Part shown: piece after piece, positions 1 to 14,011 of the stretch
Layout: every line of letters starts with the position of its first letter
How positions within the stretch are numbered: position 1 is the stretch's first letter
Source: Pyrocephalus nanus
Taxonomy: Eukaryota > Chordata > Aves > Passeriformes > Tyrannidae
DNA: 64,000 nucleotides
Direction of reading: 5' to 3'
Assembly (NCBI GenBank): GCA_038380795.1
Contig: CM076259.1
Location: 99,311,739 to 99,375,738, forward strand
The notes under the pieces: generated by a model
Told to the model about the DNA's origin: nothing
Database searches by the model: none
What the model saw: only the letters and a program-made list of their open reading frames with translations
Translations under genes and position numbers: made by a program

Positions 1-76
1 GTGTACAAAAGGTCTCAGCACTGGGCATGTTGGCACTTTGGTGTTAAAAGACATAGAAAAAGAAAAGGGATCTCTG

Positions 77-119
77 TTGTTGTTTTGGTTTTTTGTTTTG
101 GTTTGGTTTGGTTTTTTTC
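77..119 (+). repeat. T/G-rich low-complexity tract built on TTTGG
   Basis: The sequence is an imperfect series of TTTGG and TTTTG units followed by a T run. Similar tracts, on one strand or the other, occur at 20994-21016, 35828-35846, 42160-42238 and 49836-49857, so the pattern recurs in this window. No element body is recognisable beside this copy. Confidence 0.7.
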
Positions 120-319
120 TCCTGTTTTTTATTTCTCTTTATATTTTCTTCCCCTTTGCCTGCTTCTTGCTACCTAACCCCCACTTCAGGTTTGTTGAAT
201 GTATCTAATGCAAATGTTACCAATGCATAATGTTTTGGCATGTCCACTAGTAAAAATACCAAACCTATCAAGCAGAAATCTATTGGGCCAGATTACAATC
301 CATAAACTCATGATACTGT

Positions 320-401
320 GAAGGAGGAAGGGAGAGAGTGAGGGAGGGACTTTCTCAGGCAATCCCTCCTTCCCTTCCCGCAAGGGGAGAAGGGGAAGGA
401 G
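320..401. repeat. Mirrored polypurine / polypyrimidine tract
   Basis: A purine block (about 320-349) is followed by a short spacer, a pyrimidine block (363-379) and a second purine block (382-401). The first purine block and the pyrimidine block contain complementary stretches such as GGAGGGA and TCCCTCC, so a hairpin is possible. The second junction has a GCAA loop between CTTCCC and GGGGAG. Homopurine tracts of this kind can adopt triplex structure; whether this one does is inference. Confidence 0.55.
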
Positions 402-3400
402 TATCTGGTCTGTATGGACCTTGCACAGCCCAGGGTTGCAGCTCACATTAGCAGGTGGCTGGCCTGGCTCCTCATGAGGATAGTAAGGAATGGGGTAGCC
501 ATCATGACCCTGAGCTTTACAGGCTCATTTTCATACAGTCCTCAAAGATCTGCCAAATCCAGGAGTGCCTTGTGGTGTCCAGCCAGGGGCTGAGACTCTG
601 TGTCTCATGGCCCCAAGGCCGTGCTGATCACCACAGGAAGCTCTGTGTAGTGTGTCCCCCATGGTGCATGGGCAGGATGTGCTACATCTGCCTAAAAGTT
701 CCCATCTTGCCTTTTTCCATGTGGCCTGGCACCCTGCCTGGGATGTCCCTCCTACAGTGGTTGGTGTGAGAGAAACACACATGATACATGGGAGTGGACC
801 AGGTAGGGAATAGCACAATTCTCCTGCCCCATGCTGTCAACAAGGGGCCTGTGCTAGAGACAGTCTGAGCTCAGCCAGCACATCTCAAAACTTGCTCAAA
901 GGCTGCACCAGAATGTAGCTATGTCATGTAAACGAGGGGCAAGTTCAAATCTGTGTACCTACTCACCATACAATATAGGTGCAGTCACAGTAGCTCTCTG
1001 TATATAACATTTCAATAAAACAAAGCCAAAGAGCATGAGCTTGCAGTTTTCTTGCAGATCCTCTTTTCATGCAGCAAAGCACAGATGCAACAGCTTCTGC
1101 ATGTGATTATGAACAACACACTGGAGAAGCAGCCCCCACTTCATCCATACAAGAAACAAAAATTAGCCTAACACTGGGGTTACTTTCCCTTTCCCACTAT
1201 TCTTTACACATTTTTAGCTATTGGCAAAGACCTGAAAATCAGCGGCACGTCTGCCTTCTTGCTCGCACTGCCCTTCTATGGTGCAGATAAGAAAACATGT
1301 CACTGTTTCTTGTGAGGTGAAACACCCGTTGCAAGCCTGGTTCATGTTCCCTGGAGTATCTATAAGGCGGGAAATGCAATTAATTCTGGAAGGAATCCTT
1401 CCTGCTGGCAGGCAGCCAGAGATAACAGAGCCGTAATAGCTTTGGGCAGCCACAGCACAGAAATTACAGCTATTCACCGAGGACACTCCCCCTGAGCTTC
1501 TGCTTTCTTGAAGTAATTGCAAATAATATCACTTGGATTCAGATGGCTGGAGGGGAAACTTAGGCACCAGTGAAGCATGAAACAGCCTGTCCTGAGACCT
1601 AAAACAATCCTGCGTAAAAATTCACAGCTGTCCGTTGTTAAAAATAAAAACAACACCATAACCCCTCTGCTTTCCGTCAATGAATTTCCTTTTGTTCCCC
1701 TTCCCCCCACAGCTTGCCCTCCCCTTCCTGCATGGCTGCCTGTGCCCTGTCAGACACCCTTCCTCTGCCCTGTGTCACCCGGGGGGCATAGTGACAATGG
1801 CGTGAAGGCAAAGGGTGGCTGCCTTCCTGCTGAGCCCCAGCAGGGATGGTGGCACCACATTCGGGCAGCTCCCACAGCTCTTGTCATCACCTGCATTTTT
1901 TGCTCCTCTGAGTACAGATCGTTTCAGCACAGGGCATCCCTCAGTGAGGGGAGGGATGTCAGATGGGAAGTGTGTGGCTGCAGAGAGGTGGTGCAGAAGC
2001 AGCTGGCACCTCCAGCCGGGCACTGCATGGTCTCTGCTCAACAGGTTGGCTGGTGTGTGTTTTCAGAGACAACAAGGAGATTGGCAGGAGAAAAATTCCA
2101 ATTTTATTGATCTCCCATATTACCTTGGCTGAAAGGCCTCAGCAGAAGAGAGCTTTTGTTTATTTGTTTCCGTATTCTGAACTGAACAGTGTGGCTAAAA
2201 TACATGATGGGAAGCAACCAGGAAGAAGGAAATGCAATAAAATACAGGAAGAATTAAGATTAATAATGCCAGTTCACAGACGGACTAGATTCTGATCCTT
2301 TTCTCACATTAAGTAATGGCTCACTGCCATAGAGTAGGATGCAGTGCCTCTTGCAGAGGAGAACACTGTAAGAAATCCGTGATATGACATACAAAAGTAA
2401 AGGTCATACGATGGCAGCCTCAAAAAATGGTCTTGCTAAGAGTAAGAGGTTGTTCTGAAGGAGGAAGGCTGGCAGAGTCTTATATGTCCAGAATATCTGC
2501 TCATCTTTTAGTTCATATTACAGCAGCCTGAAGGGCGACCACACCAAAACTAGAGCTTCACTGCCTTTGCTGTGGCAGAAACTCACAGTAACCGTGTCTC
2601 AGAGCACTTATGGTCCAAACTGACAAGAGACATCCAGAAGAAGGTGAGAGATGATACTTGCTTCTTTATAAGGAATCTCTAAACCAGTTGGGATTTCCTC
2701 AGGTTTGTGAATGGAGTCCTGTCTCCTAGCTCAGCCACTTCCTCGTCAGATCATTTTTTCTATGGAATTATATCACCACATCTAATAACACCTTGCAATT
2801 CTGTAGCCTCCTCTAGGAAAAGATCACAAGATAACTCCCAAAGGAAGGGAATCACCTCACTCTACACAGTCAGCTGCAGTGAAGACATCTAAGCCTGAGA
2901 TAGGTCACAGCCAGCAGAAAAGCAGTTAATGCCATCAGGGGAGCACTGGCTGTCAGCTGTACAAAGATTCAATTCATCACTCAAAAACTCACGAGGCAAT
3001 GGAAATAAAATGTGGAAAATCTTCTGCAGCTGCAAGCAGCCCTGGTCACCGCAAAGCTAGTGCAGTCCTGCCAGTCAAGGTCAGGAAAAGGTACTGTGGT
3101 ACTGTGCCCCCAGAGAAAGGCTTTGTCCCATGCTTAGCTGGGAGTACCCCAGAGCTGAAAGCAAGGGGAAAGTTTTTGGTCAAACTACCTCTTTGTGCTG
3201 CATAGGAGACTGCTTTGTTGCACTTCCTGTCCTCATGTCTTCAGAATTTCTGGAAGCCACCAGGCACTGTATGCATTCTCTGTGTCCACCTCTGCTCTTG
3301 AGATAAAAAGAGGGTAAAAGGGGAAAGAAAAGAAATGGTTAAAAGAACCTATTTGGCATAAGTAAGGAGTCACAGAGACTGCACATTACCCAAATTAGAG

Positions 3401-6400
3401 TGGATAACCTCATCATGAATTTTTATCTGTACTGTTGTGGTGCAAATTCCTTATCTAGTGGGCTGCTTGAGAGACAGCAGTGGTCTGCCCTCCTACCCAC
3501 AAAACTGGGTGCTGATGCCCTGTTGCCCCATGCTTTGAGCACCTCCCTTACCACAGAAAGCAAAGCCTTCCTTTTAACCAGTTATCTCTTCAGTGGCAGA
3601 TGACATGCCTGAGATGATGTATATACACATGCAATGCACATGCACATGCTACACATATATCATGGAATACACATGCCCCACATAGCAAACCAAGACCCAA
3701 GACCTAATGTCACAAAAAGTAAATAGTTCTTGTTAAATATAATATATGCCACGCACATTTCTCTACTTCCCTTTCTTCAGTATACTCAGGGCAAAGTGAC
3801 TTCCAGTGAGCTCAAATTTGCCTTTACAACTTGTGTTTTGCATTCTTTGAGTTCAGTCACCCTATCTTAACTCCCCCATTGGAGTCCAAGCTTGTCTATC
3901 CTGACTAAGGCTTCCCAGTTGCTTCTGCAATCTTTCCTTCTGATTATCCAACACCTGGTTTTGTACTACTTCTGGTAACTTTCCACTGTTTTAAACCACA
4001 GTCCTTATGCACAACCTGGAAAAACTGGTTTGTGTAAACTTTCTGTAACCCTTTGTGCCAAGCCTATTTCTAACTCAATAGCTGAACATGATGGTTTAAT
4101 GGTAAGGGATTGTTCCCAGCAGAGAAGTAAAAGAACATTTGGGAAGGAGAGGAGAGAGAGGAATTCAGACTCAGTTACATTTGGCTGTAAACTTCCTATA
4201 AAATTTGTGTTAAGACTCATGTCATACATTTATAAGGAGCTATTTGCAAGGAAGTGCACTACATGTATTAGCATGCCATTGCTAGTGAGAAAGCTTTTAC
4301 TTGGCTAGAAATTGAGTTGTTCCAAAAACCTGTGGCTGGTGACTGATCACAGGCTTGAGCATTGAATTATTATTAATGCTGTTATTAGGAACAGACCATG
4401 CACCCACAGAAGAGAGGCTGCATTAGATCTGCATAAACTGTGTTGAATGGTGCCAGTGGAGACTGAGTCTTGCTGTAGTTTTATACTGGAGAGCCACTTA
4501 CCTCCACTATTTCTAATTAGTAGAAACACAAAGTCTGAGTCAACACTAAAAATCCAACAGAAATGCTACCATATTTACAGGAGATATGTTTGCCTTTGTC
4601 AGAAACCCTTCATTTACCAGAGTTTGCATCATCATACAGGCAAGCTGAGCTCCCTGCATGCTTGACTGTGGCAAAGTAGCCTCATACAAATGAGTCCTTC
4701 TGCTTGTAGGAAGCCAAGCACTCACAAGGAAACACAGCTAGAGGTTCACAGGATGTTGGTAAAGGGATGTCTGCGTGGGATGTAAGTAAACTACAAAGAG
4801 CTGCAAACACACTGAAATCAAGGCAGGAAGCATCTGTGGGGGTCACTGAGGAGCCATGGAGAACTCAATCCATTCAATGTTCTCTGAGTCATGAAATATT
4901 TAAATACATTCATAGGGCTAGCTTTTCACTAGAAATATTTCTACTTCTTTTTCATTTTATTCTTCTCTCATTGGTACTGCAACTGGTCAAATTAGATCCT
5001 ATGTCAAACAAACTGTCTTCAAAGCCAAGGAAAAAAAGAAAAAGCAATTGGAATCTAACGTGCTGTGTTCCCTCTTAAATGATTGAAATTTCAGTGCTTT
5101 CAGTCTCTTGAAAGGCAAATGGCCTGTCTGGGAGAAAGCAGACTTCAGATTCATGGAGGGAGTATGATTTGAAGGAAGTCTAGCAGCTATGCAAATGAAA
5201 CTCTGTAAAGTTCTCCAAGATGTTTCAAATTGGACACAAAAATAAGTGAAACAACACATTTCTTTAGCCCTTCATTTTTTTACCTTTAGACCCTTAACCT
5301 TTCTAATTTATATATTTCAACAGGATACGCCTTTATATTGCTTTTCTTCCCCATTCTGTCCCACTTTAATCAAGCAGTCATGGCTAAGCACCAGCAGAGC
5401 CCAGCATCCGCTCTGACTCTTCTGTGCAAGTTGTGCCATCCATGACCAGGCTGTAGCCTTCATTATTTGACTTTCATATTTTTTATTCAAGAAACATCCC
5501 TTGGCTTTTTTTTTTTCTTGATACTGATGCTGTCGTATTAAATAGCACTGTTATTGCTCAGGGATAAACTGTACATCCTTCCAATGCAATTCATGCCAGG
5601 AGCCAAACAGTCTTTCTCCAGGAAAAAATGGGAGAAATGACCTGACATTAAGAAGAAGGAAATTCAGGTTCTCTTCTCAGCTGTGAATTCAAACCATTCT
5701 CTAGAAACGAACAAACATTGCAATAAATACTAAATTCTTAGTAGCCTTTAAAAGAAATTCAGAGAAGGCACCAGAAAATGTATTGCACAGAATAAACCTA
5801 AGCTAAGGTCAGGATGACCGAGTGCATTTTTTCCATTTCTCACTTCCGTGATTCTGTAGCACATGAGATCACCTTCCTTTTTATAAATGATATAAACTTC
5901 TGTCTTGACTATTGTTTCCACAAGGTCCAAAGACTACTGATCTTAAGTTATCACTGTGCTGCAAATGTATACTAGATTTGTTCAACTTCTCCCATTTTTT
6001 ATTTCACAAATAGAACTATGTCAGAAATGGATTTTTCTCCTTGGATATAGTGCAATATTCCTTATATAATGAAGATATTGTTAAACCAGCGGGACTGTGC
6101 AGACAGGAAAAATAGATTAAAAGTTCAAAGAATAATGATGGACCTTGTCAGAAGGTCCCTTAAAAGAAGAGAAGCTATAAACTAAGGCAAGAAAGCATAA
6201 GCTTTCCCCTGCAAAAGATAGACTACTTTAAAAAAGGCAGTTAGAAATCAACAGCAACAATGCAGAAACAACAGTAACATCTACAAGGAAAGAGACACTG
6301 TTCTATGTCTGTGACGGCCTTTCAACTTAATAAAAGTTTCATTCAAACAACAATCTCTTTTTATTAAGCCTTGCAGAACAAAAAGTATGCGTAAGAAAGC

Positions 6401-9400
6401 CTAAAGTGTTTTTGCTTTGGGTCCATAGCAAAAGTGGCAGTATCTTTGACTTGGCTTGTTCCAGTATGATTTAGCGTTTTATACCTCAACTGAATAAGTG
6501 AGAGGAAGATGATCAAATATTTAGATGATATGTGGACATATCCTGTGCCCAGGAAGTGTAAGACAGCACAGACACAGATTCAGACACTGAGATTCGAGGA
6601 ATAGCAGAAGAGCAACATCTTAGACCGAGTTAAAGCTCATCATGATTGAAATCAGTCTGGAAACTAAAGGCAGTCATATTCAAAGCATGGAAATAGATTA
6701 AAATCAACTAAATAAAACTGCTGCTGAGTAACACCCTGGCTTTGCAGGGGGCTGCATCTACAATAGGGCTCACCCTGATATCAGTCAATGCAGTTTCAGC
6801 GCCTGACCCGTGTTAGCTGCTAGGCCAAGGTGGTGACACAATGGGATGGGCTGCACTGCAAGAAGCACCTTGTAATACAGCATTCAGTACAGTTTCAGAT
6901 CAAGATCAAAAGTAAAGCTTTAGCTTTAAATCACAGGCTTCTCATTCACATAAAAGATGTCTTGCAGATAATTCTTTACTTATTCAGTTCTTCATTCATT
7001 ATACAGCCTGTTACCATCCTTAGAAGTACAGGTTCTCATGATACAAACATATCTGATTATTAAGATACAATCATTATGGTATTTAAAATACTTGTTCAAA
7101 CAGAAGACTGGGATTAATTCACAATTCAGTATTTCTTGGACTATCTCAGAGCCCATACTTTGCAAAGCATGGCCCTTGCACCTAAAATAACACTTTTAGG
7201 TCAGTTGTCAAATATCATCACAACTTCTAAGGGCTATGTTGACATGAGAATGAAAAGTCCACGTGTCCCTTTCCCCTGACTGTCCTCTAGCTGCTAGCCA
7301 GGCAACCACAGACAGTGGGGAGGTCAGATGAAGTTTGGGAGCCACAGATGCTAGTCTGCTGTCAGTCACAAGTGTCCTTAGTGCTCCATCAAAAAACATT
7401 TCACTTGTGCCAGGATGAATGCCCTTTTCACTCACAATCTGTGCACTGCTACTGCAGGTGGATAGTGGAAGAACGTTTACAAACAGCAGGATATTGATGG
7501 AATATCTGAAAATAGGATCTTGGACTAGAATAAAAATATTAGTCACATCCTTTTTGTTCATGACATCAAACCCAAAATAGAATGTACCTTTCAGAAGATA
7601 GCTTGCCTTTATGGAAGTACATTTTGAGTCTCTCAAAATGTTACATGAAGACTGAAATTCCGCTGTCTCAGTTCTCTACCTCATTCATGGATATTATTAA
7701 ACACCTTAAAAACATGTTTATAAAACCTAACATTTATTATGTGGGGCTCTGGCTTAAAATTAAAGGCTTGCCACTCACAGAGCTGCAACTTTCAGAGAGC
7801 TCTTGTTCAATGCTTCATTCATTATGTTGCACGTGGCAGTCATTACAGACAATTGTCTGCTAGTGCTACCCACACCACGGCTGTTTGTGCAATATGAGTC
7901 ACTCACTGCAAGCTGAAGCTCCAAGCACAATTTCTTCATCCTGCAGTAACCACATACTTTGTTCCAGATTACCTTCTTTCATTCTGAGTAGGCAGAATTA
8001 GGAAAGTGCAATTGGTGATAATGCCATTTGTCCCCAGGGTCATATTTTTTCTTAAAGCGTTTATTCTTTCCAGTACCTCTCCTACTACAACAATAAATCC
8101 GACAGAATACTGAATGTAGCATGTAATAGTCACAGATCCCACAAGGAAAATGTGTCTATCCTGTTGAAAGGAAGAATATTGGCCCACAAGAATTTTATTC
8201 AACATGCAAAAATATTTCTATGCAGTTATAATGCAATTTAGTCCGATTTCACTGCTCTCTTGTGAAAATACCTCCCTACTCTATATCAGGAGGTAACAAT
8301 TATTCTGCACCTTTCTCTTTCTCCCCCAGTGCTGGAGGACACTGACAGAGGTAAACAGACTATGTTTTGTCCTTTTCCTAAAACTATCTATTTACAAGCA
8401 TTCATTCTAAAATCCTGAGTGTTGGAGACAGCAGACTATCTGTCTGCTGCTTTTGTTTCTGCTTTTTTTCCTTCTCCAGTTTCTGGTTAGAAGCCATCTC
8501 TCTCTCTTTCCATTTATTCTAAATACAAACAAAGTGGATAGGTGTTTTTACCAGGCAAATAATTCCTAACACCTCAAGTAAATAGCAGGGCAATTTTTCC
8601 TACTTTCCTCATGAGTAGAGCAGGGTAAATTACCTTTACATCCTTCCTGTGAAGCCACCTTTCAGCTCTTTTATGATAGTCCGACTCAGACTCAAACAGT
8701 ATATAAATTTATGTGGATATACATTGAGCCTCTTACTCCTGGCATCTGTCCTCACACAGATGCTTTTGGATATCATTCTTTTAACCCTGTGAAAAAATTA
8801 CAAAAAATTAGCAATGGCTTTTTATGACAGATACAAATATGACAAGCCAAGTACAGATAACTCACAATGCTCAGTTTATCACTGTGTTTCCTTGGGCTTT
8901 TTTTCCCCCACTATTCTCTTTGCTACAAAAGCCATATTTGAAAGACAGATTTGTTCATGTGAAAAACTGAACCTGAAGAACAGCAATCTGTTCCCAAGTG
9001 GCAAAAAACAACTGTCCTTCTGAGGCGACTGGGACTGGCCCACAAATTGAACTGCACTTACCAAGAGATAAGGCTGAAACCCAACCTGTACATTTGCTCA
9101 AAACAAGGCAAACTGAAAGTACAGCTCTCACAATCTCTACCAAACATGATACTGTGGTGGGAGGGGCAGCACTTTATCTGTTGTTCATCTTGAAAAGTGC
9201 ATTAACTGCAGAATTGTCTCAACTTCGTCAGTACTTTCACCTTTTTCCCTCTGTCAAATCACCCACAGTTTGATGCCGAACAAGCATGTTCAGCCAGGAC
9301 AGGTGGCTTTTACCAGTTTATCTCATATTCCAAGGGTACAAAGCGTACTGTTCTTTAATTCTCTAAGGGAGGGTGGCAGTGCCTCACAGTCTGAAGTAGA

Positions 9401-12400
9401 TTCAAAGAAATGGAAGAATGAAGGGAGTCTCTTTCCTAAGGTCATGTCCAAAAGAAGAATTACAGCTGTGGAATATACAGCTAAACCACGTGCTCCACCC
9501 ACACTGAAAAAACTCCCACTGTCACTGCTGCAGGCACCAGGGTGGCAGAGACCATTTCTCTGTAAAGCCTGTCCAGCCCTCTCATCACTGTTAACATCCC
9601 CTCCTATGGACCCCAAAAGCAGAGGTATGTAGCCTGGTCCTTCCTGACACCAGATCTTCATGGCTCCTTGGAGCAGCATTCCCTTCAGGCAGCCCTCAGG
9701 TGCTGATGGGTGTCCACAGCATGGGGCTGAGTACCCAGGGGAAATACCTTGCTTCCAGATGCAGACAGGGTCATCCATCTGCAGCCCAGCCTGTCATTAC
9801 ACCAAGATTCAATCTTCTCAGTAGCTAAAGTGGTTTTGTTTGTGTAATGAAACCAAGCACAAGTTAGCTCTTCTGTTTGGGGCTGCTGAGAGTACCAGTG
9901 TCTGACCTGCATCAGGTTCGTCATGTTAATCAGAATCATAAACCCTGCCTCTGTCTCCTTTTGCCTTTCTAATCTTGGAGTCATCTTGCCAGTGTCCAGG
10001 CACCACTGGGCTTTGACAGCAGGATAGCCAAGGGTAGCTACTGCATGGCAAAACCATATTTTTTTATTTTGTCATGGAGGAGAAAGCAGATTGTAACTTT
10101 GAGAGAGTCATTGAAACAAAACCCATCAGTGTAATCAACACTTCTGAGTCCTGGCCTGGCTGGGGATAGATGGAATGGACTATAGGATGTTCCATGGGAT
10201 GAAGTGCACTGCAGACAGATATGTGCCAGCTGTTCATACCAACTGCTGTGGGTGGTCCCCACCAGGTCACTTCTGTGAGGAAGAAGAATCTCTGGACAAG
10301 ACAGCTGTCCTCTGATGCAAGCACACCTATTTACAAAGAATTTCAAACATTTTTCCACCAGTTCTCAGTTGTAACAAGTGCTCCCAGTTCCACTTTTCCA
10401 AGCTCGTACCATCAGTCCTGGTCCAAGCAATGCTAGTGCTTGTTTTATGTCTCTCTATTTCTCAAATACTTACTCTGCCTTTGTACAGAGGAAAAAAACA
10501 AAGCCACACCTCCTTCCCCCTTTCTGCCTCCCAGCATCAGGGAAAACACTTTACCGGCAATACAAAGTCAAGAGTAACCTCAAATACACTCTTAAATTTA
10601 TTTGCAATTTAAGTGTTTTGGCTACAGGCCAAACTGGGCAGAGAGGGCAGGATTCCTCTATCTAACTGCAGACATTTACTAAGCAGTCGCTGCTATCTGC
10701 TTTACTCACTCTGACTCCTCTTTATAGCAGGGAGGAACAAACGTTTCCAGGGAAGGATTTGTCTGACCTACTATTCTAGTGACCTATTATAGGTGAGATG
10801 AATCACACCCTTGAGATGTACTTCTCTCCCTGGTTGCACTGGGAGCCCAAGGCCATTAGCTCAGCTGCTTTACAGACATCTGGGGTCATCCAAAATAAAA
10901 CTCTGCAAGGGAATCAGGCCTCAGATGCATGGACCTCAGATACCTCTTTCCTACCCTAATGCAGCTGTCATGTCACCTTTTTGTACTTTGTTTATACTCC
11001 CTTAATTTGGTGCGTCTATTCAGCCTGTCCTGAATACTACTAAATCTCTGGTCCTTCCACTCTGTTATTTTTGTGCCCTCCCTTCAGAGAAGATTGCATT
11101 TATCAGTAGGGTGAAATATCAGATTCCTACTTAGACAGACTTGTTGTGATGCTCTGGTGGCAGGTGAATGTTCCTGGGAACCAAGAACAAAAGGTGCCCA
11201 GAAAGTGCAAAGCTAGCACGATGATTACTGATGTATCAGATAACACAGTACAGCTGGTAGCAAGGGAGAGGTATCCCCCTGGGTAACTAATGTCTGTCCC
11301 TGTAAATAATCCTTCAGGGAAAGGCCCTCTGCACCCAAAGGTGTCTCATTTCGACCGGAGAGCTCAAGAAAACAGATTACCATTCCTGACATACCTTTCA
11401 CTGCATGTACCCTTAGGCCATTGCAGCTGTAATGACTATACTGCTGCTAAATCTTTTGGATGTGACCACATCCCTAGTGCAGGATCCTTTTTTTAAGAGC
11501 AGGAAAGACGGAGGAAGACAAGTTACGCTCCCTACATAAAGCTTTCAAGGAAAAGCATGTATGGGGATGATACTGGGGGAACAGCTAGGGCTCACAAGCA
11601 ATAGCAATTGCAGGTAGAGGCCTCTCTTCACCAGTTTAATTCACTCAGAGGAGGATAAAAGAAGAAAAATTGAGCTGAATTAAAAATTAGTAGCAAACGT
11701 TGAGCAGAGGGTGTGAGGGAATCAACCTGTGGAGAAGCTTTCAGTGTCAAAAGAAATACACATTTCCATGAATTCCAGACCAGGAAGCTGAAAAACTTCA
11801 GCTCAGAGCATTCTTGGATAAAGTTACTGCACTGAGCAAGGCAGTGCTAAGCCCAGCATCACCAGTGCCCACTGCTCATTCCTTGGGGAAGCATTTCTGA
11901 TTGTACTTATTCACAACAACATTGAGAGACCCCATCAGTGTAGATCAGTAATGCTACACCATGTGCACTGCACTCAGGAATATAACAACTCCTGTCCTGA
12001 AAGAGTACTGAAAGAGTAAGGACTGCAAGGGCTGTAACATTGCAAGAGAGGGTAATGTGGGTGGAGAAAGCCCTGATTCATCCTCCCACAGCAGCTCTCT
12101 TATCAGTACTGTGTCCCACCTTCAGGCACCTCTCTTCTGTTCTCTCTGCAACCTGGTCCTTGCTGGTTGCTGTAAACCTCCCTAGGGCTTGAGGGATGGG
12201 AGGGCAGCAAGGGCAACACAGCCTTTTATGAAAAAGTGGCCAGAGCAGCTTATGAGATCACAGGCCTTAGGCACTCCACAGGGATTTCTTTTCAAAGGCC
12301 AGGACTCTTAAGTCACCTTTCAATACGCTGCACTGGAAAATATCTGATATTACCTAACAGCTTTTTCTCAGCACAGCTTGCTGGGTTTTGACACTTTTGA

Positions 12401-12917
12401 CCTTGGTTGATTATTTATTTTCATTCTACCATCAAATTTATTCTAACTTCTAGTTTTGAAGTGCTTCTTTCTCACAAAATTTCCCTACACATCTTTTCAG
12501 CTTGGTTCTCTGAGTGAGTTTGATGCAAGATATTTTTATCTGCTGGTGTTTATTAGAGTCAAAGGAGTCAATAGGGTTGTTTTTTTTTCTGAAAAATCTC
12601 AAATTCGAAACAACTAGATTTGATTTTGTCTTTTAATGTTTTGAGGAACTCCACAAGAATAGAAGATGTAATCAATAGCAACTGAGACTACATGCTTCTT
12701 GTAAATAACATAATCCCAGGCAGTTTTCCTTCTTCCTGGAATTAAAGGGAAAGCAGTCCTGATTCCTTTTAAACAGCTTTATTTCAGCTTATTTAGAATA
12801 CCTTATAAAAGTTGCAGCATCTATAGTTCTTCACCTCTAGGAAGATTACATCAAAGCAGCTGTTAGCAGAGCTTGCCACCTCTTTCCTAACAGAGTAAAA
12901 TGTCTCCCTATGTGATA

Positions 12918-13092
12918 GGTTTTCATGGGTTTTTTGGGAGAGGGTTATTTTGTGTGTGTGTGTGTGTGTTTTTGTTTGTTTGTTTGTTTTTGTTGTGTTT
13001 TGTTGTTTTTGTTGTTGTTGGTTTGGGGGTTTTTGTGTTTGTTTTGGGGGTTTTTTCATGTGTGTGCTTTTGGGTTTTTGCTGGGTTTTTTT
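12918..13092 (+). repeat. GT-rich low-complexity tract with (TG)n, (GTTT)n and (GTT)n
   Basis: About 175 bases made almost only of G and T: a (TG)n run at about 12951-12969, then GTTT, GTTGT and GTT units, then T runs separated by G runs at 13025-13029 (five G), 13046-13050 (five G), 13072-13074 and 13083-13085 (three G each). Open frames through it encode only low-complexity Val/Cys/Phe/Leu strings on the plus strand and Lys/Gln/Thr strings on the minus strand, so they are not genes. The G runs could support a long-loop quadruplex, but this is weak. Confidence 0.85.
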
Positions 13093-13948
13093 GGTAGATG
13101 TGTTTGCCTGAACACTCTGAAGAGAGGGGATAAAATTCTGTTCCTTAATAACTCAGCTGTACTCAGAAATGCTGTCAGTGACAAGAGTATTGCAGAACAA
13201 CAACCACAGTGAGGGTCATGTTCTTATTCTCTCTCTGCATACCCACTGTTTTGTGCATTGGCTTGTAAGGAGTCTGGATAGAATAGACTGGATATCTGAC
13301 AAGGAGGTTATATTTGGATAAAGAAGACAGGAAAAGAAAATAACATTCAACATTTATTTTATTAAATTGTCCTTCCTCCCAGAAGAAATGGTTGCAAGAG
13401 TATTCTGATGTCACCCTTGTCCTTATAACCTTAAAAAATCTGGTTATCCAGGAACTCAGCCATGGGGAGGCAATATGTAAGTCAGTTCAGTGTCTGTGTT
13501 CAGCCAATGTGAAAATTATATGCAGTATGACCTCTAGCACAGTTAGACACAGACACTGGAAGTGCACTTAAAAACAGATGCTAATGCTGAAATAATAAAA
13601 ACCATGTCCAACAAGAATCTTCCCAATTGCTGTGAAAGAAATGTGACCTCCAGCAAATTAAAGGTTATACAGCATGTCATGGATCTTATAAGGCTGTTTG
13701 CCCCCATGTTGTGGGGGTGCACACCCCACTGCTTCTGAGCTGGGGAATAGAGGATTTGCAGATGGTGTGGCCAGCCCACAGTGCTCTGCTGGAGTCCTCA
13801 ACCCACCCAGACACGACAGCATTGCTGTATTGTGGAAGCTCTCAGCATTTTGAAGAGACATCATGTATCCTGAAGGGAAAATAAGTCAGACTAAGCATTT
13901 ATGTCTATTTCTGACCTGTGTGCACAAATTTTTTATGGTCCCCCTGCC

Positions 13949-13950
<2 letters not shown>
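13093..13950. other. Unique non-coding sequence, nothing recognised
   Basis: No gene or repeat was recognised between the GT-rich tract and the TATC microsatellite. The short minus-strand open frames at 13175-13414, 13543-13779 and 13658-13864 have no recognisable protein content and two of them overlap in different frames. Confidence 0.55.

Positions 13951-14011
<61 letters not shown>

Larger units (their letters stand above)
1..12917. other. Unique non-coding sequence, no supported gene
   Basis: I see no gene here. Open frames on both strands are mostly under 180 codons, overlap each other in different frames and resemble no protein I recognise. No CR1, LTR or tRNA-like sequence was recognised. 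The GC-richer stretches (about 430-860, 1690-2100, 9520-9780) carry the longer open frames, as expected when stop codons are rarer. The tract features listed separately at 77-119 and 320-401 lie inside this block. Confidence 0.6.

Noticed and set aside
1577..2110. Plus-strand 177-codon open frame
   Set aside because: It lies in a GC-richer patch with several other frames open on both strands. The Pro/Cys-rich translation has no family signature.
9323..9778. Minus-strand 151-codon open frame opposite a plus-strand 120-codon frame
   Set aside because: Both strands are open over the same GC-richer patch and neither translation resembles a protein family, so this is composition and not coding.
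12900..13212. Two plus-strand open frames of 65 and 95 codons and a minus-strand 88-codon frame across the GT-rich tract
   Set aside because: They exist only because a GT-only strand cannot easily make stops. The translations are low-complexity Val/Cys/Phe/Gly or Lys/Gln/Thr strings.
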